Shown one piece after another: positions 1 to 9,564 of a DNA stretch of 64,000 bases. The notes under the pieces were generated by a model. That model ran no database searches, was not told where the DNA came from, and saw only the letters and a program-made list of their open reading frames with translations. The first letter of the stretch is position 1. Each line of letters begins with the position of its first letter. This DNA comes from an uncultured Robinsoniella sp. (GTDB taxonomy: Bacteria; Bacillota; Clostridia; Lachnospirales; Lachnospiraceae): assembly GCA_900540475.1 (NCBI GenBank), contig UQGG01000032.1, positions 21,899 through 85,898 of the forward strand. Reading direction: 5' to 3'. The position numbers were made by a program, and so were the translations under genes.

Positions 1-780
1 TCCATTCCCGAACAGACCGGCCTGTTCATAAGCTTCTCCGTAAAAACCTGCAGACGGACACAATTCCTTTACCCAGGCAATCTCCCCTTCGTTTTCCGAC
101 AAATGGGACTGAACCGGCAGATGGTGCTCTTTCTGGATTTCCCCCAGCTTCACCATCAGGCTGTCCGTACAACTGGGTATGAACCTGGGTGTCAGAATAG
201 GCGATGTATATTGATAATGTCCCTCCATATCTTTCAGCCAGCGCAGCGTCTCCTCCTGGGATTCCTCTGTGGCTTCACACAGGTATTCGGGTGCATTTCT
301 GTCCATGTTTACTTTACCCACCATCGTCCGCAGTTTTGTATCCTCCAGCAGATCCATTAAAATCTTCGTAGCATCCCTGTGGATCGTGGCAAATATGCAG
401 GCTCTGGTAGTCGGGCTTTTTTTCAGTTCTTCCGTAAACATGCCATAAGCCCTCTTTGCATACGCTTCTTCGGCATACCTGGCTTCTTCTGGAAATGTGT
501 AGGTATTCAGCCAGTCCAGAAGTTCCAGATCCATGCCAAATCCCCGCAGTCCATATTGGGGTGCATGCATGTGCAGATCCACCAGACCGGGTATAACAAG
601 CCGGTCACCGTAATCCTTCACCTGAATACTTCTATATTTTTCCGGAAGATTTTCAAAAACACCTCCGCTGATGCCGTTTTCACAGACAACGTAACCATTT
701 TCTATTAAAACCAGATTATCCGGCGTAGTACTATATATAATATTTCCTTTTACAGCATAACAATTTTCATTCATTGCCAT
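1..780 (-). CDS. guaD: Guanine deaminase, N-terminal 260 residues (runs off left edge)
   Basis: Translating leftward from the ATG at 780 gives an uninterrupted frame to base 1. The amidohydrolase metal-binding signature HMHAPQY follows PGLVDL at about residue 70, and GKVNMDRNAPEYL lies near residue 155. Both are typical of guanine deaminases, which hydrolyse guanine to xanthine and ammonia in purine salvage. Another conserved His lies in PVQSHLSENEGE near the cut end. The C-terminal part, with the remaining metal ligands, is outside the window. The gene is divergent from the c-di-GMP gene at 1040. Another amidohydrolase of the same superfamily is possible, but the VNMDRN motif argues for guanine deaminase. 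Confidence 0.85.
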   Translation of the reverse strand, partial: MAMNENCYAVKGNIIYSTTPDNLVLIENGYVVCENGISGGVFENLPEKYRSIQVKDYGDRLVIPGLVDLHMHAPQYGLRGFGMDLELLDWLNTYTFPEEARYAEEAYAKRAYGMFTEELKKSPTTRACIFATIHRDATKILMDLLEDTKLRTMVGKVNMDRNAPEYLCEATEESQEETLRWLKDMEGHYQYTSPILTPRFIPSCTDSLMVKLGEIQKEHHLPVQSHLSENEGEIAWVKELCPSAGFYGEAYEQAGLFGNG

Positions 781-945
781 ATTCGCTCCTTTTCTTTCTG
801 CTTTTATATTTCACTTTTTCACCCCTGCTTCCGGGTGGGGATATCTCCTGTCCTACTTTATCACAAAAGTATTTTCATTGCAAAAGATTGTAAAATTGCT
901 TTGCAAAAAAAGTATTTTTTCGTTTTAAAAACCTTCCATTTATTG

Positions 946-951
946 TATAAT
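946..951 (+). promoter_or_regulatory. -10 box for the PAS-GGDEF-EAL gene
   Basis: A perfect TATAAT lies about 90 bases before the chosen start; the -35 region (TTTTAA-like) is weak. An upstream in-frame ATG at 950 falls inside this box, which supports the start at 1040. Confidence 0.45.
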
Positions 952-1039
952 GATCTTATACATTACCAAAAACAAGATATTTCAACAACAATGCTCCTTT
1001 CCTTATTATACAACATATCCGGCGAAAAGAGGTGTACCA

Positions 1040-2716
1040 ATGGCTGATAATGAGCAAATATTTCATGATTTTACAATTGACCCCTATCTTTTTTACGAGG
1101 CAATCGAAAACAGTACGGATGACTATATCTACATAGTTGATATGATTCGGGATATCTCCCTTATCTCAGAAAATATGCTGCAAGATTTTGACCTTCCCGG
1201 CAGGAAGGTACCTGGACTTGTTCCTCTATGGGGTGAATTGGTACACGAAAAAGACAGACAGCGGTATTTCGATTCTATCGAAAAGATGCTGGAGGGAGAA
1301 ACGGATGAGCACAATGTTGAATATCAGATCCGGAACCGAAAAAATGAGTATATGTGGGTTGTCTGCCGGGGTCTGCTAAAAAGAGACCAGAACGGAAACC
1401 CCATATTTTTTGCAGGTGTTGTAACGAATCTGGGCAGTAAAGGCAAAATCGATTATATCACCGGACTGTTCGCCCAGAAAGAATGCGAAAAACTGATCAC
1501 CAGATTGATTGCAAATGAAACCAATCCAGGCGGTATTCTCCTGCTGGGTCTGGATGACTTCTCCAGAATCAATGCCTTAAATGACCATATATTTGGTAAT
1601 ACGGTACTTCGCCAGTTTGCCCAGACCATATTGCAGTTTCTTCCTGCCAATGCAGATCTGTTCCGATTTGACGGGGATGAATTCGCCATTGTATATAAAA
1701 ATGCTTCCGGACAGGAATTATACCAGCTTTATCAGAAAATACATGCCTATGCCAACCGCAGGCAGATTACAGACGGGATTTCTTACTTCTGTACCGTGTC
1801 AGCCGGCATCACCATGATCGGAACTGACGGAGATAATTATCTGGATTTAATTAAGTTTGCCGCCAGTGCACTGGAAGCCTCCAAGCAGAACGGGAAAAAT
1901 ACCTGCACATTCTTTTCCCATGATTTAATCAAGTCCAAACTCCGTACCCTGGAAATTACCAACCAGCTGCAGTTGGACATCATGAATCAAATGGAGCATT
2001 TCCATATGGTATATCAGCCTCTAATCAGCAATGATACCCTGGAAGTGGGCGGAGCAGAGGCATTGCTTCGCTGGACCAGCGAGATCTATGGCCCGGTAGG
2101 TCCCATGGAATTTATCCCTGTTCTGGAATCCAGCGGTCTTATCGTACCTGTTGGCAAATGGGTTCTGGAGCAGGCGTTTAAAACCTGCAAAGAGTGGATT
2201 ACAAATGCCCCTGATTTTGTCATGAACATTAATATATCCTATTTACAGATGCTGGACGCCTCTTTCCTGCAGCACATCCGTGACCTGCTGCTCAAGCATC
2301 AGCTGGAACCCCGCCATATCGTCCTGGAACTGACGGAAAGTTATTTTGTTACTGATATGGAGGCCCTTAAAAATACCTTTTCCCAGCTGCGGAAAGAACA
2401 GATTAAGATTGCCATGGATGATTTTGGGACAGGGTATTCTTCCCTTGGAATGCTGGCACAATCCCCTGCAGACATCGTAAAAATAGACCGGATCTTTATA
2501 TCTGCAATTAACCGGGAAGTATTTAACTATTCCTTTATCAATGCGGTAATACAGCTCTGCCACAGTGTTGATATCCAGGTATGCGTAGAAGGCATCGAAT
2601 ACCCGGAAGAACTGGAAACGGTACGTTCCATTCATCCGGACAGTATCCAGGGATTTTACTTTTCAAAGCCCATAAGTGCAAAAGACTTTGAACACAGATA
2701 TTGGGGGAACCGGTAG
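1040..2716 (+). CDS. PAS-GGDEF-EAL cyclic-di-GMP signalling protein
   Basis: A 558-residue soluble protein with no membrane segment. A PAS-like sensor covers about residues 20-135, followed by a diguanylate cyclase fold (about 145-300) and an EAL phosphodiesterase domain (about 315-550). The cyclase signature reads DGDEF instead of GGDEF, so synthase activity may be reduced or the domain may only bind GTP. The EAL domain keeps EALLRW, the ELTES glutamate, DDFGTGYSSL, VKIDR and VEGIE, so c-di-GMP hydrolysis is likely intact. The start at 1040 is preceded by AGAGGTG at good spacing. It is a single gene, convergent with rarA, and the two share a palindromic end. The PAS ligand cannot be inferred. 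Confidence 0.85.
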   Translation: MADNEQIFHDFTIDPYLFYEAIENSTDDYIYIVDMIRDISLISENMLQDFDLPGRKVPGLVPLWGELVHEKDRQRYFDSIEKMLEGETDEHNVEYQIRNRKNEYMWVVCRGLLKRDQNGNPIFFAGVVTNLGSKGKIDYITGLFAQKECEKLITRLIANETNPGGILLLGLDDFSRINALNDHIFGNTVLRQFAQTILQFLPANADLFRFDGDEFAIVYKNASGQELYQLYQKIHAYANRRQITDGISYFCTVSAGITMIGTDGDNYLDLIKFAASALEASKQNGKNTCTFFSHDLIKSKLRTLEITNQLQLDIMNQMEHFHMVYQPLISNDTLEVGGAEALLRWTSEIYGPVGPMEFIPVLESSGLIVPVGKWVLEQAFKTCKEWITNAPDFVMNINISYLQMLDASFLQHIRDLLLKHQLEPRHIVLELTESYFVTDMEALKNTFSQLRKEQIKIAMDDFGTGYSSLGMLAQSPADIVKIDRIFISAINREVFNYSFINAVIQLCHSVDIQVCVEGIEYPEELETVRSIHPDSIQGFYFSKPISAKDFEHRYWGNR

Positions 2717-2734
2717 GTTCCCCCAATATCTGTG
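2693..2734. terminator. Perfect 19-bp inverted repeat between convergent genes
   Basis: Two exactly complementary 19-base arms (2693-2711 and 2716-2734) enclose a 4-base loop. The stop codon of the EAL gene lies at the loop, and rarA ends 7 bases beyond the right arm. T-runs on both sides are weak, so it is probably a bidirectional terminator or 3' stabiliser. Confidence 0.7.
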
Positions 2735-2740
2735 TCGTGC

Positions 2741-4054
2741 CTATTCTTTTAACCACTTCATATGTTCCTGTATTTTCTTCTCATATCCATTATCGGAAGG
2801 CTCATAAAAGACTTGTCCCGTCAGTTCATCCGGCAGATACTGCTGCCTGGAGAAGTGCTTCGGAAAATCATGGGCGTATTCATAGCCTATGCCATGTCCC
2901 AGTTTAGCCGCACCTTTGTAATGGGCATCCTGGAGATAAGGCGGTATGGTTACCTTTTTATTCTTCACTGCCTCCGTAGCCTGGAAGATTGCATTGGTAG
3001 CAGAATTACTTTTCGGTGCCGTAGCCACATAGAGAACTGCCTGTGCCAGGATCAGCTGGGATTCCGGCATTCCGATGCGCTCCACTGCCTGTGCGGCCGC
3101 TACTGCCACCTGAAGCGCCTGGGGATCTGCATTTCCCACATCTTCCGATGCACAGATCATGATGCGCCTTGCAATAAATGTCACGCTTTCTCCGGCATAG
3201 AGCATCCGCGCCAGATAATACACTGCCGCATCCGGATCGGACCCTCTCATGCTTTTGATAAATGCCGATATGGTATCGTAGTGATTATCCCCTGTTTTAT
3301 CATATCTCACGACTCTCTTCTGAATGCATTCCGAAGCCACATCCAGCGTAATATGAATCTTCCCGTCCTCACTTTTCTGGGTGGTTAACACACCTAACTC
3401 AATGGCATTCAGTGCCGATCTGGCATCTCCGCCTGCTATGTCAGCCAGAAACTCCAGGGCATCTTCTTCTATCACCGCATTATAAGCCCCCATTCCCCGT
3501 TCCACATCATATACGGCGCGTTCCATCAATGTCCGGATATCACCTGTACCAAGGGGTTTCAGTTCGAAAATAATGGATCTGGAAATCAAGGCACTGTTAA
3601 CTTCAAAATATGGATTTTCCGTGGTCGCCCCAATGAGGATCAGGGTTCCATCCTCTACAAAGGGCAGCAGATAATCCTGCTGGCCTTTATTAAAGCGGTG
3701 AATCTCATCCACAAACAGAATGGTTTTTTTTCCATACATCCCAAGTTTGTCCTGTGCACCTTTTACGACCTCTTCCATATCCTTCTTTCCCGCTACCGTT
3801 GCATTGATCTGGGTAAATTCCGCACTGGTGGTATTGGCAATGACCTTTGCCAGCGTCGTCTTACCGGTACCCGGCGGTCCGTAGAATATAATAGAACTTA
3901 GCTTATCTGCCTTAATGGCACGATAAAGCAGCTTGTCTTTTCCAATAATGTGCTGCTGTCCCACCACCTCTTCCAAGGTTTTGGGACGTATTCTGGAAGC
4001 CAGAGGAGCTTCATTTTCCATGGTATTGCTTCGCATATAATCAAATAAATCCAT
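2741..4054 (-). CDS. rarA: Replication-associated recombination protein A (AAA ATPase)
   Basis: A 437-residue AAA+ ATPase of the RarA/MgsA/WRNIP1 family, which acts at stalled replication forks. The N-terminal QQHIIG segment is followed by Walker A GPPGTGKTT (about residue 58) and Walker B LFVDEIHRFN. Next come the family-typical ATTENPYFEVN sensor segment, a clamp-loader-like middle, and the C-terminal tetramerisation domain with QQYLPDELTGQVFYEP. Length is normal for the family. The ATG at 4054 leads straight into MDLFDYMR. It is a single gene, convergent with the EAL gene. Confidence 0.95.
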   Translation of the reverse strand: MDLFDYMRSNTMENEAPLASRIRPKTLEEVVGQQHIIGKDKLLYRAIKADKLSSIIFYGPPGTGKTTLAKVIANTTSAEFTQINATVAGKKDMEEVVKGAQDKLGMYGKKTILFVDEIHRFNKGQQDYLLPFVEDGTLILIGATTENPYFEVNSALISRSIIFELKPLGTGDIRTLMERAVYDVERGMGAYNAVIEEDALEFLADIAGGDARSALNAIELGVLTTQKSEDGKIHITLDVASECIQKRVVRYDKTGDNHYDTISAFIKSMRGSDPDAAVYYLARMLYAGESVTFIARRIMICASEDVGNADPQALQVAVAAAQAVERIGMPESQLILAQAVLYVATAPKSNSATNAIFQATEAVKNKKVTIPPYLQDAHYKGAAKLGHGIGYEYAHDFPKHFSRQQYLPDELTGQVFYEPSDNGYEKKIQEHMKWLKE

Positions 4055-4161
4055 CTTCTTTTCTCCTGTATGATTCTTGTATAACCTGAAAATCAGACCA
4101 GTGAACCATTCTGCTATTTGCTGAGCGTTATACCGGTACAGTATTGCTGTACTGGTAACTG

Positions 4162-4950
4162 TTATTCTAACAATATATCCTCAACGGTTACAAACCGGTA
4201 TCCTTTCGCCTGCAGCTGATCTATAATCTGTAACGCTGCATCAACGGAAGTCTGATAATAGTCGTGTAATAAAATAATAGCATTTTCTTTGGCTTTCGTC
4301 ACTACCCTATTTGTAACTGTGGATGCATTCATGGTCTTCCAGTCCAGAGGATCGATATTCCACATCACCGGGAGCATAGTAATCCGGCAGTCTAACTGAT
4401 CATTCCAGATGCCAAACGGAGGCCGGACATATTCGGTTCCTTTTCCGGTTAGCTCCCTTACCAGATCGCTGGTTTTCGCAAGTTCTCCACATGCCTTTTC
4501 CGCCGACAGCTGGTTCAGGTTAATATGGGAATATGTATGGTTGCCAATCACATGGCCTTCTTCTGCCATTCTTTTAATAATATCTTCATGTCCCTTGATA
4601 TTTTTTCCCATGACAAAGAAACTGGCTTTTACTCCCCGCTCCTTCAAACCGTCCAGCAGCTCCGGCGTAAAAACAGGATGGGGACCATCATCAAAAGTCA
4701 GAGCAATCTTTGGCTTCACATCATCTGCGTCCTCTGTCTCTTTCCCTTTATCTGGTCCCCGTCCTGCTTCAGTTTCTTTTATTTCTGTTAACGGCGTCTC
4801 CCCGGAATCCCCGTAAATCTTTGTATCCATTGCATCCAAACTCTCTGCTGTTCCAGGCTTTGACTGCCACAGATTCACCATACACAACACAAAAACTACA
4901 ATTCCAGCCAGGATCAAACCTCTTTCCACATACTGTTTCCACTTCTCCAT
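4162..4950 (-). CDS. Membrane-anchored polysaccharide deacetylase (CE4/NodB)
   Basis: A 262-residue protein with one N-terminal membrane segment (about residues 10-30), an acidic linker, and a NodB deacetylase domain from about residue 80. Visible motifs are TFDDGPHP (catalytic Asp plus metal Asp), the His pair GNHTYSH, RPPFG and the late LLHDYY. Such enzymes remove acetyl groups from peptidoglycan or other N-acetyl glycans outside the cell. An upstream TTG at 4962 could also start it, but the ATG at 4950 gives a cleaner N-terminus. The exact substrate, whether peptidoglycan or another glycan, is unknown. Confidence 0.85.
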   Translation of the reverse strand: MEKWKQYVERGLILAGIVVFVLCMVNLWQSKPGTAESLDAMDTKIYGDSGETPLTEIKETEAGRGPDKGKETEDADDVKPKIALTFDDGPHPVFTPELLDGLKERGVKASFFVMGKNIKGHEDIIKRMAEEGHVIGNHTYSHINLNQLSAEKACGELAKTSDLVRELTGKGTEYVRPPFGIWNDQLDCRITMLPVMWNIDPLDWKTMNASTVTNRVVTKAKENAIILLHDYYQTSVDAALQIIDQLQAKGYRFVTVEDILLE

Positions 4951-4992
4951 AACTATCCACAATCCATTGAAGTCTTAACAACAATATATGCC

Positions 4993-7200
4993 TTACTCGA
5001 AAAACATATGCTCCATATAAAAATCGTTAAATTCTTTGTCGCAGGAAAGATTAATTTCCGTAGACAGACCCACGATGCATTCCATCTCCCGGTCACCGTC
5101 TTCCGATATAAAATAACGGATGGCACCGCCCAGGCTGCTGTTTCCTACCGTCTGGATCTTATTTTCAAATTCTCCCGGCAGCATCCCAATCTGGATGGCC
5201 TTTTTCGTATCAATATGAAAACCAAACCCACCAGCCAGATAGACAGTTGTTACCTGGTCATAAGTTACCCCATACCGCAGAAGCAGCGTTTCCACGCCCC
5301 CTCGTACCGCTGCCTTGGCAAGCTGGATTTCTCTTACATCCTTCTGGGTAAATACAATGTCTTTTCCATCCGGTGTTCTTGCAATCGGGAATCCGTCGTC
5401 AAAATAATCTTCATCCAAAAGTCCCGTCTCATCCACATACTCTTCCCTGACAAGCTCAGCAGCTGTTTCTATTACTCCAGTGCCGCACAGCCCAATGGGC
5501 GGTTCATTTCCAATGGTCTCTACCTCTGCACGCTCTTTGTTCAGATGTACCCCACAGATAGCGCCTTTTACGCTGCCCATTCCCCAGGTAATATTTCCAC
5601 CCTCAAAAGCAGGTCCTGCCGCCGTGGATGACACCAGTATCTTATCCTTGTTGCCCAGTGCCATCTCTCCGTTTGTCCCAAGGTCAACTAGAAGGCAGAT
5701 TTCTTCGCTTTTAAAAAAGTCACAGAAATACATCCCGGATACAATATCTCCCCCAACATAGGTAGAAATACCGGGCAGCACTACTACTTCACAATCCAGC
5801 AGACCTTCTCCCAGAATATGTTCAAAAGGTTCTTTTACCATCTTAATATTAACCGGTGTGAACGGCACTACCCCTAACGTTTCACAGGAATATCCCATGA
5901 GCAGATGCCCCATGGTGGTGTTACATCCGATCACTACCTGTTCCACCTGTCCGGAGGCAATACCCGTTTCTTTTAAAATTTCACGGATACCGGTTAACAG
6001 ATCCTGGCGGATTGAAGCCTGGAGTTCTTCTTTCTTCCCGTCATTGGACGCCTGGATGCGGGATATGACATCTGCCCCAAAGCTTCTCTGCTTATTAATG
6101 GTAGAAAAAGAATGCACAACCTCCCTGCTCTGTTTTCCCACCAGATTCAGTGCAATGGTGGTGGTTCCGATATCAATTGCTATGCCAAATTCCGTGTCCT
6201 TTAATGCTCCCGAATCGTATTGTTTTCCCGTGTAGTCTGAAACAATTTCAAAATCAGACTCATCATTTCTGTCTAATGCTATTTTACAGTCCCCATCCGG
6301 AAATGCTCTGCAGGACAGCCGGTATCCCATATCCAGCTCCTCTTTTGTAAACTTTTTCTCATCCGAAGGCGTGATTAAAAGGCTGCCTTCCAAAAGCCGG
6401 ATCTTGCATTTCCCACAGATTCCTTTCCCGCCGCATACAGCGCTGAAATAAACATCATGGGCGATCAGGGCATCCAGAATACTCTGTTTTTCTGCACATG
6501 GTATCCGGTAGCTCTTTCCATTCTCAATCACTTCAATCATAACAGGTGCCACCTTTCTTAATTTACAGTGCAGTGCACTGCATTTTCTGCAATCATGCTG
6601 CATCCGGAATTCCTTTTCATCATCAGTCAGAATCAGGATCAGACAAGATGTTTTTACGGGATCAAACATGAATCCTGAGGTGATGCCGATCCCCAGCAGT
6701 TCTTCTGCCTTAATCTGGCGGTGCATCACCTGCTGCATTTCCATCGGAATATCATGGGGCGCTTCCAGACGCTTCTTAATCCCCGCTTTCCGGCTGGCGC
6801 ACTCCTCCCTCAGTACATCCTGAAGGGCATCTTCCATCTGAAACAGATAACTGTCAGCCATGGCATCAATCAGCATCCCCTTCAGATAATCCCCCTGGCG
6901 AAACATCTCTGTACTATAGGCACTTACTTCCCCTCCAACGGTTGTTAAAACGTAAGCCGCCTGTTGTTCCGTAAGATCTGCCTGCTTTGCAATCTCTTCC
7001 GGTACGGTATCAAATTTAATCAAGGCATGGGACTCGATTTTTCCATATACCAGTTCTTCCAGTTCCTCATACTCTTCTTCCACTTCTTCATAAATGGGGT
7101 TATCTTCCTTGCAGTCCAGTAGCTGCAGGACCACCTTTTTATCTATCCTGACGTCAAATCCATCCAGACAGATAATCTCACCCTTTCTCGTTATCTGCAT
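4993..7200 (-). CDS. RACE-type reductive activator of corrinoid proteins (2Fe-2S, DUF4445/ASKHA)
   Basis: A 735-residue protein. The first ~190 residues resemble the methionine-synthase-activation type region found in clostridial members. A small Cys cluster (CRKCSALHC, ~200-210) follows, then a plant-type [2Fe-2S] ferredoxin with CGGKGICGKC (~252) and a later SCRAF Cys. The C-terminal DUF4445 ASKHA ATPase domain carries GIAIDIGTTTIA, VDLGTNGEMALG and YLAGGFGFH. Such proteins use ATP to reduce inactive cob(II)amide to cob(I)amide on corrinoid carriers. The start at 7200 is chosen because GGGAGGG lies eight bases upstream; an earlier in-frame ATG at 7224 lacks a site. It lies directly downstream of the corrinoid protein on the same strand, which matches its job. 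Confidence 0.9.
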   Translation of the reverse strand: MQITRKGEIICLDGFDVRIDKKVVLQLLDCKEDNPIYEEVEEEYEELEELVYGKIESHALIKFDTVPEEIAKQADLTEQQAAYVLTTVGGEVSAYSTEMFRQGDYLKGMLIDAMADSYLFQMEDALQDVLREECASRKAGIKKRLEAPHDIPMEMQQVMHRQIKAEELLGIGITSGFMFDPVKTSCLILILTDDEKEFRMQHDCRKCSALHCKLRKVAPVMIEVIENGKSYRIPCAEKQSILDALIAHDVYFSAVCGGKGICGKCKIRLLEGSLLITPSDEKKFTKEELDMGYRLSCRAFPDGDCKIALDRNDESDFEIVSDYTGKQYDSGALKDTEFGIAIDIGTTTIALNLVGKQSREVVHSFSTINKQRSFGADVISRIQASNDGKKEELQASIRQDLLTGIREILKETGIASGQVEQVVIGCNTTMGHLLMGYSCETLGVVPFTPVNIKMVKEPFEHILGEGLLDCEVVVLPGISTYVGGDIVSGMYFCDFFKSEEICLLVDLGTNGEMALGNKDKILVSSTAAGPAFEGGNITWGMGSVKGAICGVHLNKERAEVETIGNEPPIGLCGTGVIETAAELVREEYVDETGLLDEDYFDDGFPIARTPDGKDIVFTQKDVREIQLAKAAVRGGVETLLLRYGVTYDQVTTVYLAGGFGFHIDTKKAIQIGMLPGEFENKIQTVGNSSLGGAIRYFISEDGDREMECIVGLSTEINLSCDKEFNDFYMEHMFFE

Positions 7201-7312
7201 ATCATGACCCTCCCGCAGTGTCATCCGCCCGCATATCTAAATCGTGTTAGAAAGCTTTCCCGAAGAACGTATTTATAACACACTCTAAAATATACGCCGT
7301 TAAATGTAAGCA

Positions 7313-7348
7313 AGGCTGTTACACAACCCTTCCGGTATGCAACAGCCT
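7313..7348 (-). terminator. Hairpin between corrinoid gene and RACE gene
   Basis: Arms AGGCTGTT and AACAGCCT enclose a 20-base loop. On the transcribed strand no clear T-run follows, so partial termination or mRNA processing between the two genes is more likely than a full stop. Confidence 0.45.
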
Positions 7349-7375
7349 ATGTAAATTTTTTCGTTTTTTATAACT

Positions 7376-8014
7376 TTAATTGGCTAATACAGCTTTTTTT
7401 GCAACTTCGGCGCAGGTAGCTGCATCCGGTGTATAGTAGTCTGCTCCAATTTGTTCTGCAAAGCTTTCATTTACTGGTGCTCCACCAACCATTACGATAT
7501 ATTTATCACGGAGACCTTTTTCTTTTAACTCATCAACAACAGTCTGCATATTCGGCATTGTTGTGGTAAGAAGTGCTGACATACAGATAATATCTGCCCC
7601 AACTTCTTCTGCCTTATCAATAAATGCTGCCGGCTCTGCATCTACGCCGATATCATGAATTTCAAGACCTGCTCCTTTTAACATCATTACTACAAGGTTC
7701 TTACCAATATCATGTAAATCACCTTTTACAGTACCTACAATTGCTTTACCAACCGGTTCATTTCCAACTTCAACCAGCTTTGGTTCCAAAATAGCCAGTC
7801 CTGCGTTCATTGCTCTTGCTGCTACCAGTACTTCCGGTACGAAAACTTCATTATTTTTGAATTTTTCACCGATGATCATCATTCCGGATAACAGACCTTC
7901 ATTTAAGACTGCTTTTGGATCCAGGTTTTCATCAATTGCCTGCTGCACCAATGCCTTAACGTTTTTTGCTCTACCTTTTTGTAAAAATGCTGAAATTTCT
8001 TCAATAATTGCCAT
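7376..8014 (-). CDS. Corrinoid-binding methyl carrier protein (MtaC/MttC type)
   Basis: A 212-residue protein with an N-terminal four-helix cap domain (about 1-85) and a B12-binding Rossmann domain. The lower-ligand motif is intact: DLHDIGKN supplies the cobalt-coordinating His. The later GADIICMSALLTTT and VMVGGAPV are typical of the family. It accepts a methyl group from a substrate methyltransferase and passes it to an acceptor methyltransferase. The start at 8014 follows AAGGAGGA; a 9-residue upstream extension has no ribosome site. RACE lies downstream and a PocR-AraC regulator is divergent, but no MttB- or MtaB-type substrate methyltransferase adjoins it. The nearest candidates are the URO-D-fold proteins 24 kb or more away. 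Confidence 0.92.
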   Translation of the reverse strand: MAIIEEISAFLQKGRAKNVKALVQQAIDENLDPKAVLNEGLLSGMMIIGEKFKNNEVFVPEVLVAARAMNAGLAILEPKLVEVGNEPVGKAIVGTVKGDLHDIGKNLVVMMLKGAGLEIHDIGVDAEPAAFIDKAEEVGADIICMSALLTTTMPNMQTVVDELKEKGLRDKYIVMVGGAPVNESFAEQIGADYYTPDAATCAEVAKKAVLAN

Positions 8015-8169
8015 GACTAATATCCTCCTTTTATTTGCCATTACATTTTATAATTACAACTGCTCTCCGCAAAGCATCTGTAATTTGTATGTCCACAGTA
8101 TAATTCATTTTAAAATTCTTTTTTTGTAATTATTTTAGATTCAATGTATTTTTTTTGCATTATGTATGC

Positions 8170-8231
8170 TATAATGAAGAAAAATAAAGGTTTTATTTGC
8201 GATTTGTCTAAAATACACAAATTGAACCTTT
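8170..8231 (+). promoter_or_regulatory. Extended -10 promoter and leader hairpin of the PocR-AraC gene
   Basis: TGCTATAAT (box 8170-8175) is an extended -10. The leader that follows has arms AAAGGTT (8186-8192) and AACCTTT (8225-8231). This is inside the 293-base divergent region between the corrinoid gene and the regulator, a natural site for the regulator to act. Confidence 0.45.
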
Positions 8232-8307
8232 GGGTTTTGTATATATTTTACTTTAGATATCACTCTCACAAAATTTTTACCATTTATTGGTCCGGGAGGT
8301 AACAACT

Positions 8308-9558
8308 ATGACGCCATATCTCTACACTGTGGTTGAAAAAGAACATTTAACGGAAATGCTGGGAGCATTCCAGGCCTGCGTAGATCTGCCCATTCAGGTA
8401 ATCGATGAAAACGGTAAGATCCTGGAATCCAGCGGGGCAGAGACCTGCTTCTGCAATACATTTAAAAAACATCTGCCTAAGGATGACAGCTGTGAACTGC
8501 TGCATATCAATGCCAGTAAGCGTGCAATCACTCTTGGAGAGACCTATATATTTTCCTGCCATGCGAATCTGAACCATATTGTATTTCCTCTGCTGAATAA
8601 GAATGCCTTCTTTGGTTCTATTCTCGTAGGGCCTTTTTTAATGGACTCACCGGATTCCCTTATGATTCTGGATATCGCAAAGCGTTACGAGATTCCTACT
8701 GAATCTCTTTTAGAATTGTACGAAGAGTCAAACTCCATCAAGGTCATTACTCCGGCACATGTGACCCAGATCAGTAAATTGCTCTATTACCTGTTCTCAA
8801 GCCTGATTTCAGACAGCCGGCAGCAATTGATTATCAACCAGGGTAAATTACATCAGCAATCGAAGATAAATGAATCCATACAGATGTATAAATCCTTTGG
8901 AGATGAAGAAAAAGTAAGCTACCCTTATGAAAAAGAAAAAGAACTGATTACGAAAGTAAAAACAAAAAATGTACCGGAAGCAAAAGGCATCCTCAACGAC
9001 CTTTTGGGCTATGTACTATTTTCCGGCGGAAACAGCATGGACATCCTGAAATCCAGGGCGATAGAGCTGTGTTCCCTGCTTTCCCGCGCCGCTATTGAGG
9101 GCGGTGCCGCCACCGACAGCATTTTAAAAATAAATAACCACTTTTTACAGAACCTCCAGAACATCAACAACCTGGATGAACTGTGTTATAAGCTCCAGGA
9201 AAGCGTGGAGGTATTCACCGAATCCATGTTTAACTATATTCCTTCCAAAAACAATGAGCTTATGAAAAAGGCAATTGCCTATATATCCAAAAATTATTCC
9301 AAAAATCTGACATTAGAGGAAGTTGCAAATGATGTACATCTCAATCCCGCATATTTCTCCACAGTCTTCAAGCAGTCCTGCGGCTCTTCTTTTAAAGAAT
9401 ACCTGAATATGGTGCGCATCGAAGAGAGTAAACGGCTGCTGGCGAATACGGATTATTCTGTAATTGACATCGCTATCGCAGTGGGATTTGAGGATCAGAG
9501 CTATTTCTCAAAAGTATTTAAAAAATATACTGGTCTTACGCCGAAGCAGTATCGATGA
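8308..9558 (+). CDS. AraC-family regulator with PocR-type sensory domain
   Basis: A 417-residue protein. Residues ~10-170 match a PocR-like ligand domain: a PAS-like fold with a CFCNTF cysteine pair, a SCHANLNHIVFPL segment and GSILVGPF. A helical linker is followed by a C-terminal AraC DNA-binding pair (last ~100 residues, with LEEVANDVHLNPAYFSTVFK and GFEDQSYFSKVFKKYTG). PocR domains are known in regulators of cobalamin-linked catabolism. The start at 8308 has GGGAGGT upstream. It is divergent from the corrinoid/RACE genes, so it is the probable activator of that module. The ligand is not known; a small substrate, corrinoid or metal centre is possible because of the Cys residues. Confidence 0.85.
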   Translation: MTPYLYTVVEKEHLTEMLGAFQACVDLPIQVIDENGKILESSGAETCFCNTFKKHLPKDDSCELLHINASKRAITLGETYIFSCHANLNHIVFPLLNKNAFFGSILVGPFLMDSPDSLMILDIAKRYEIPTESLLELYEESNSIKVITPAHVTQISKLLYYLFSSLISDSRQQLIINQGKLHQQSKINESIQMYKSFGDEEKVSYPYEKEKELITKVKTKNVPEAKGILNDLLGYVLFSGGNSMDILKSRAIELCSLLSRAAIEGGAATDSILKINNHFLQNLQNINNLDELCYKLQESVEVFTESMFNYIPSKNNELMKKAIAYISKNYSKNLTLEEVANDVHLNPAYFSTVFKQSCGSSFKEYLNMVRIEESKRLLANTDYSVIDIAIAVGFEDQSYFSKVFKKYTGLTPKQYR

Positions 9559-9564
9559 AATTGG

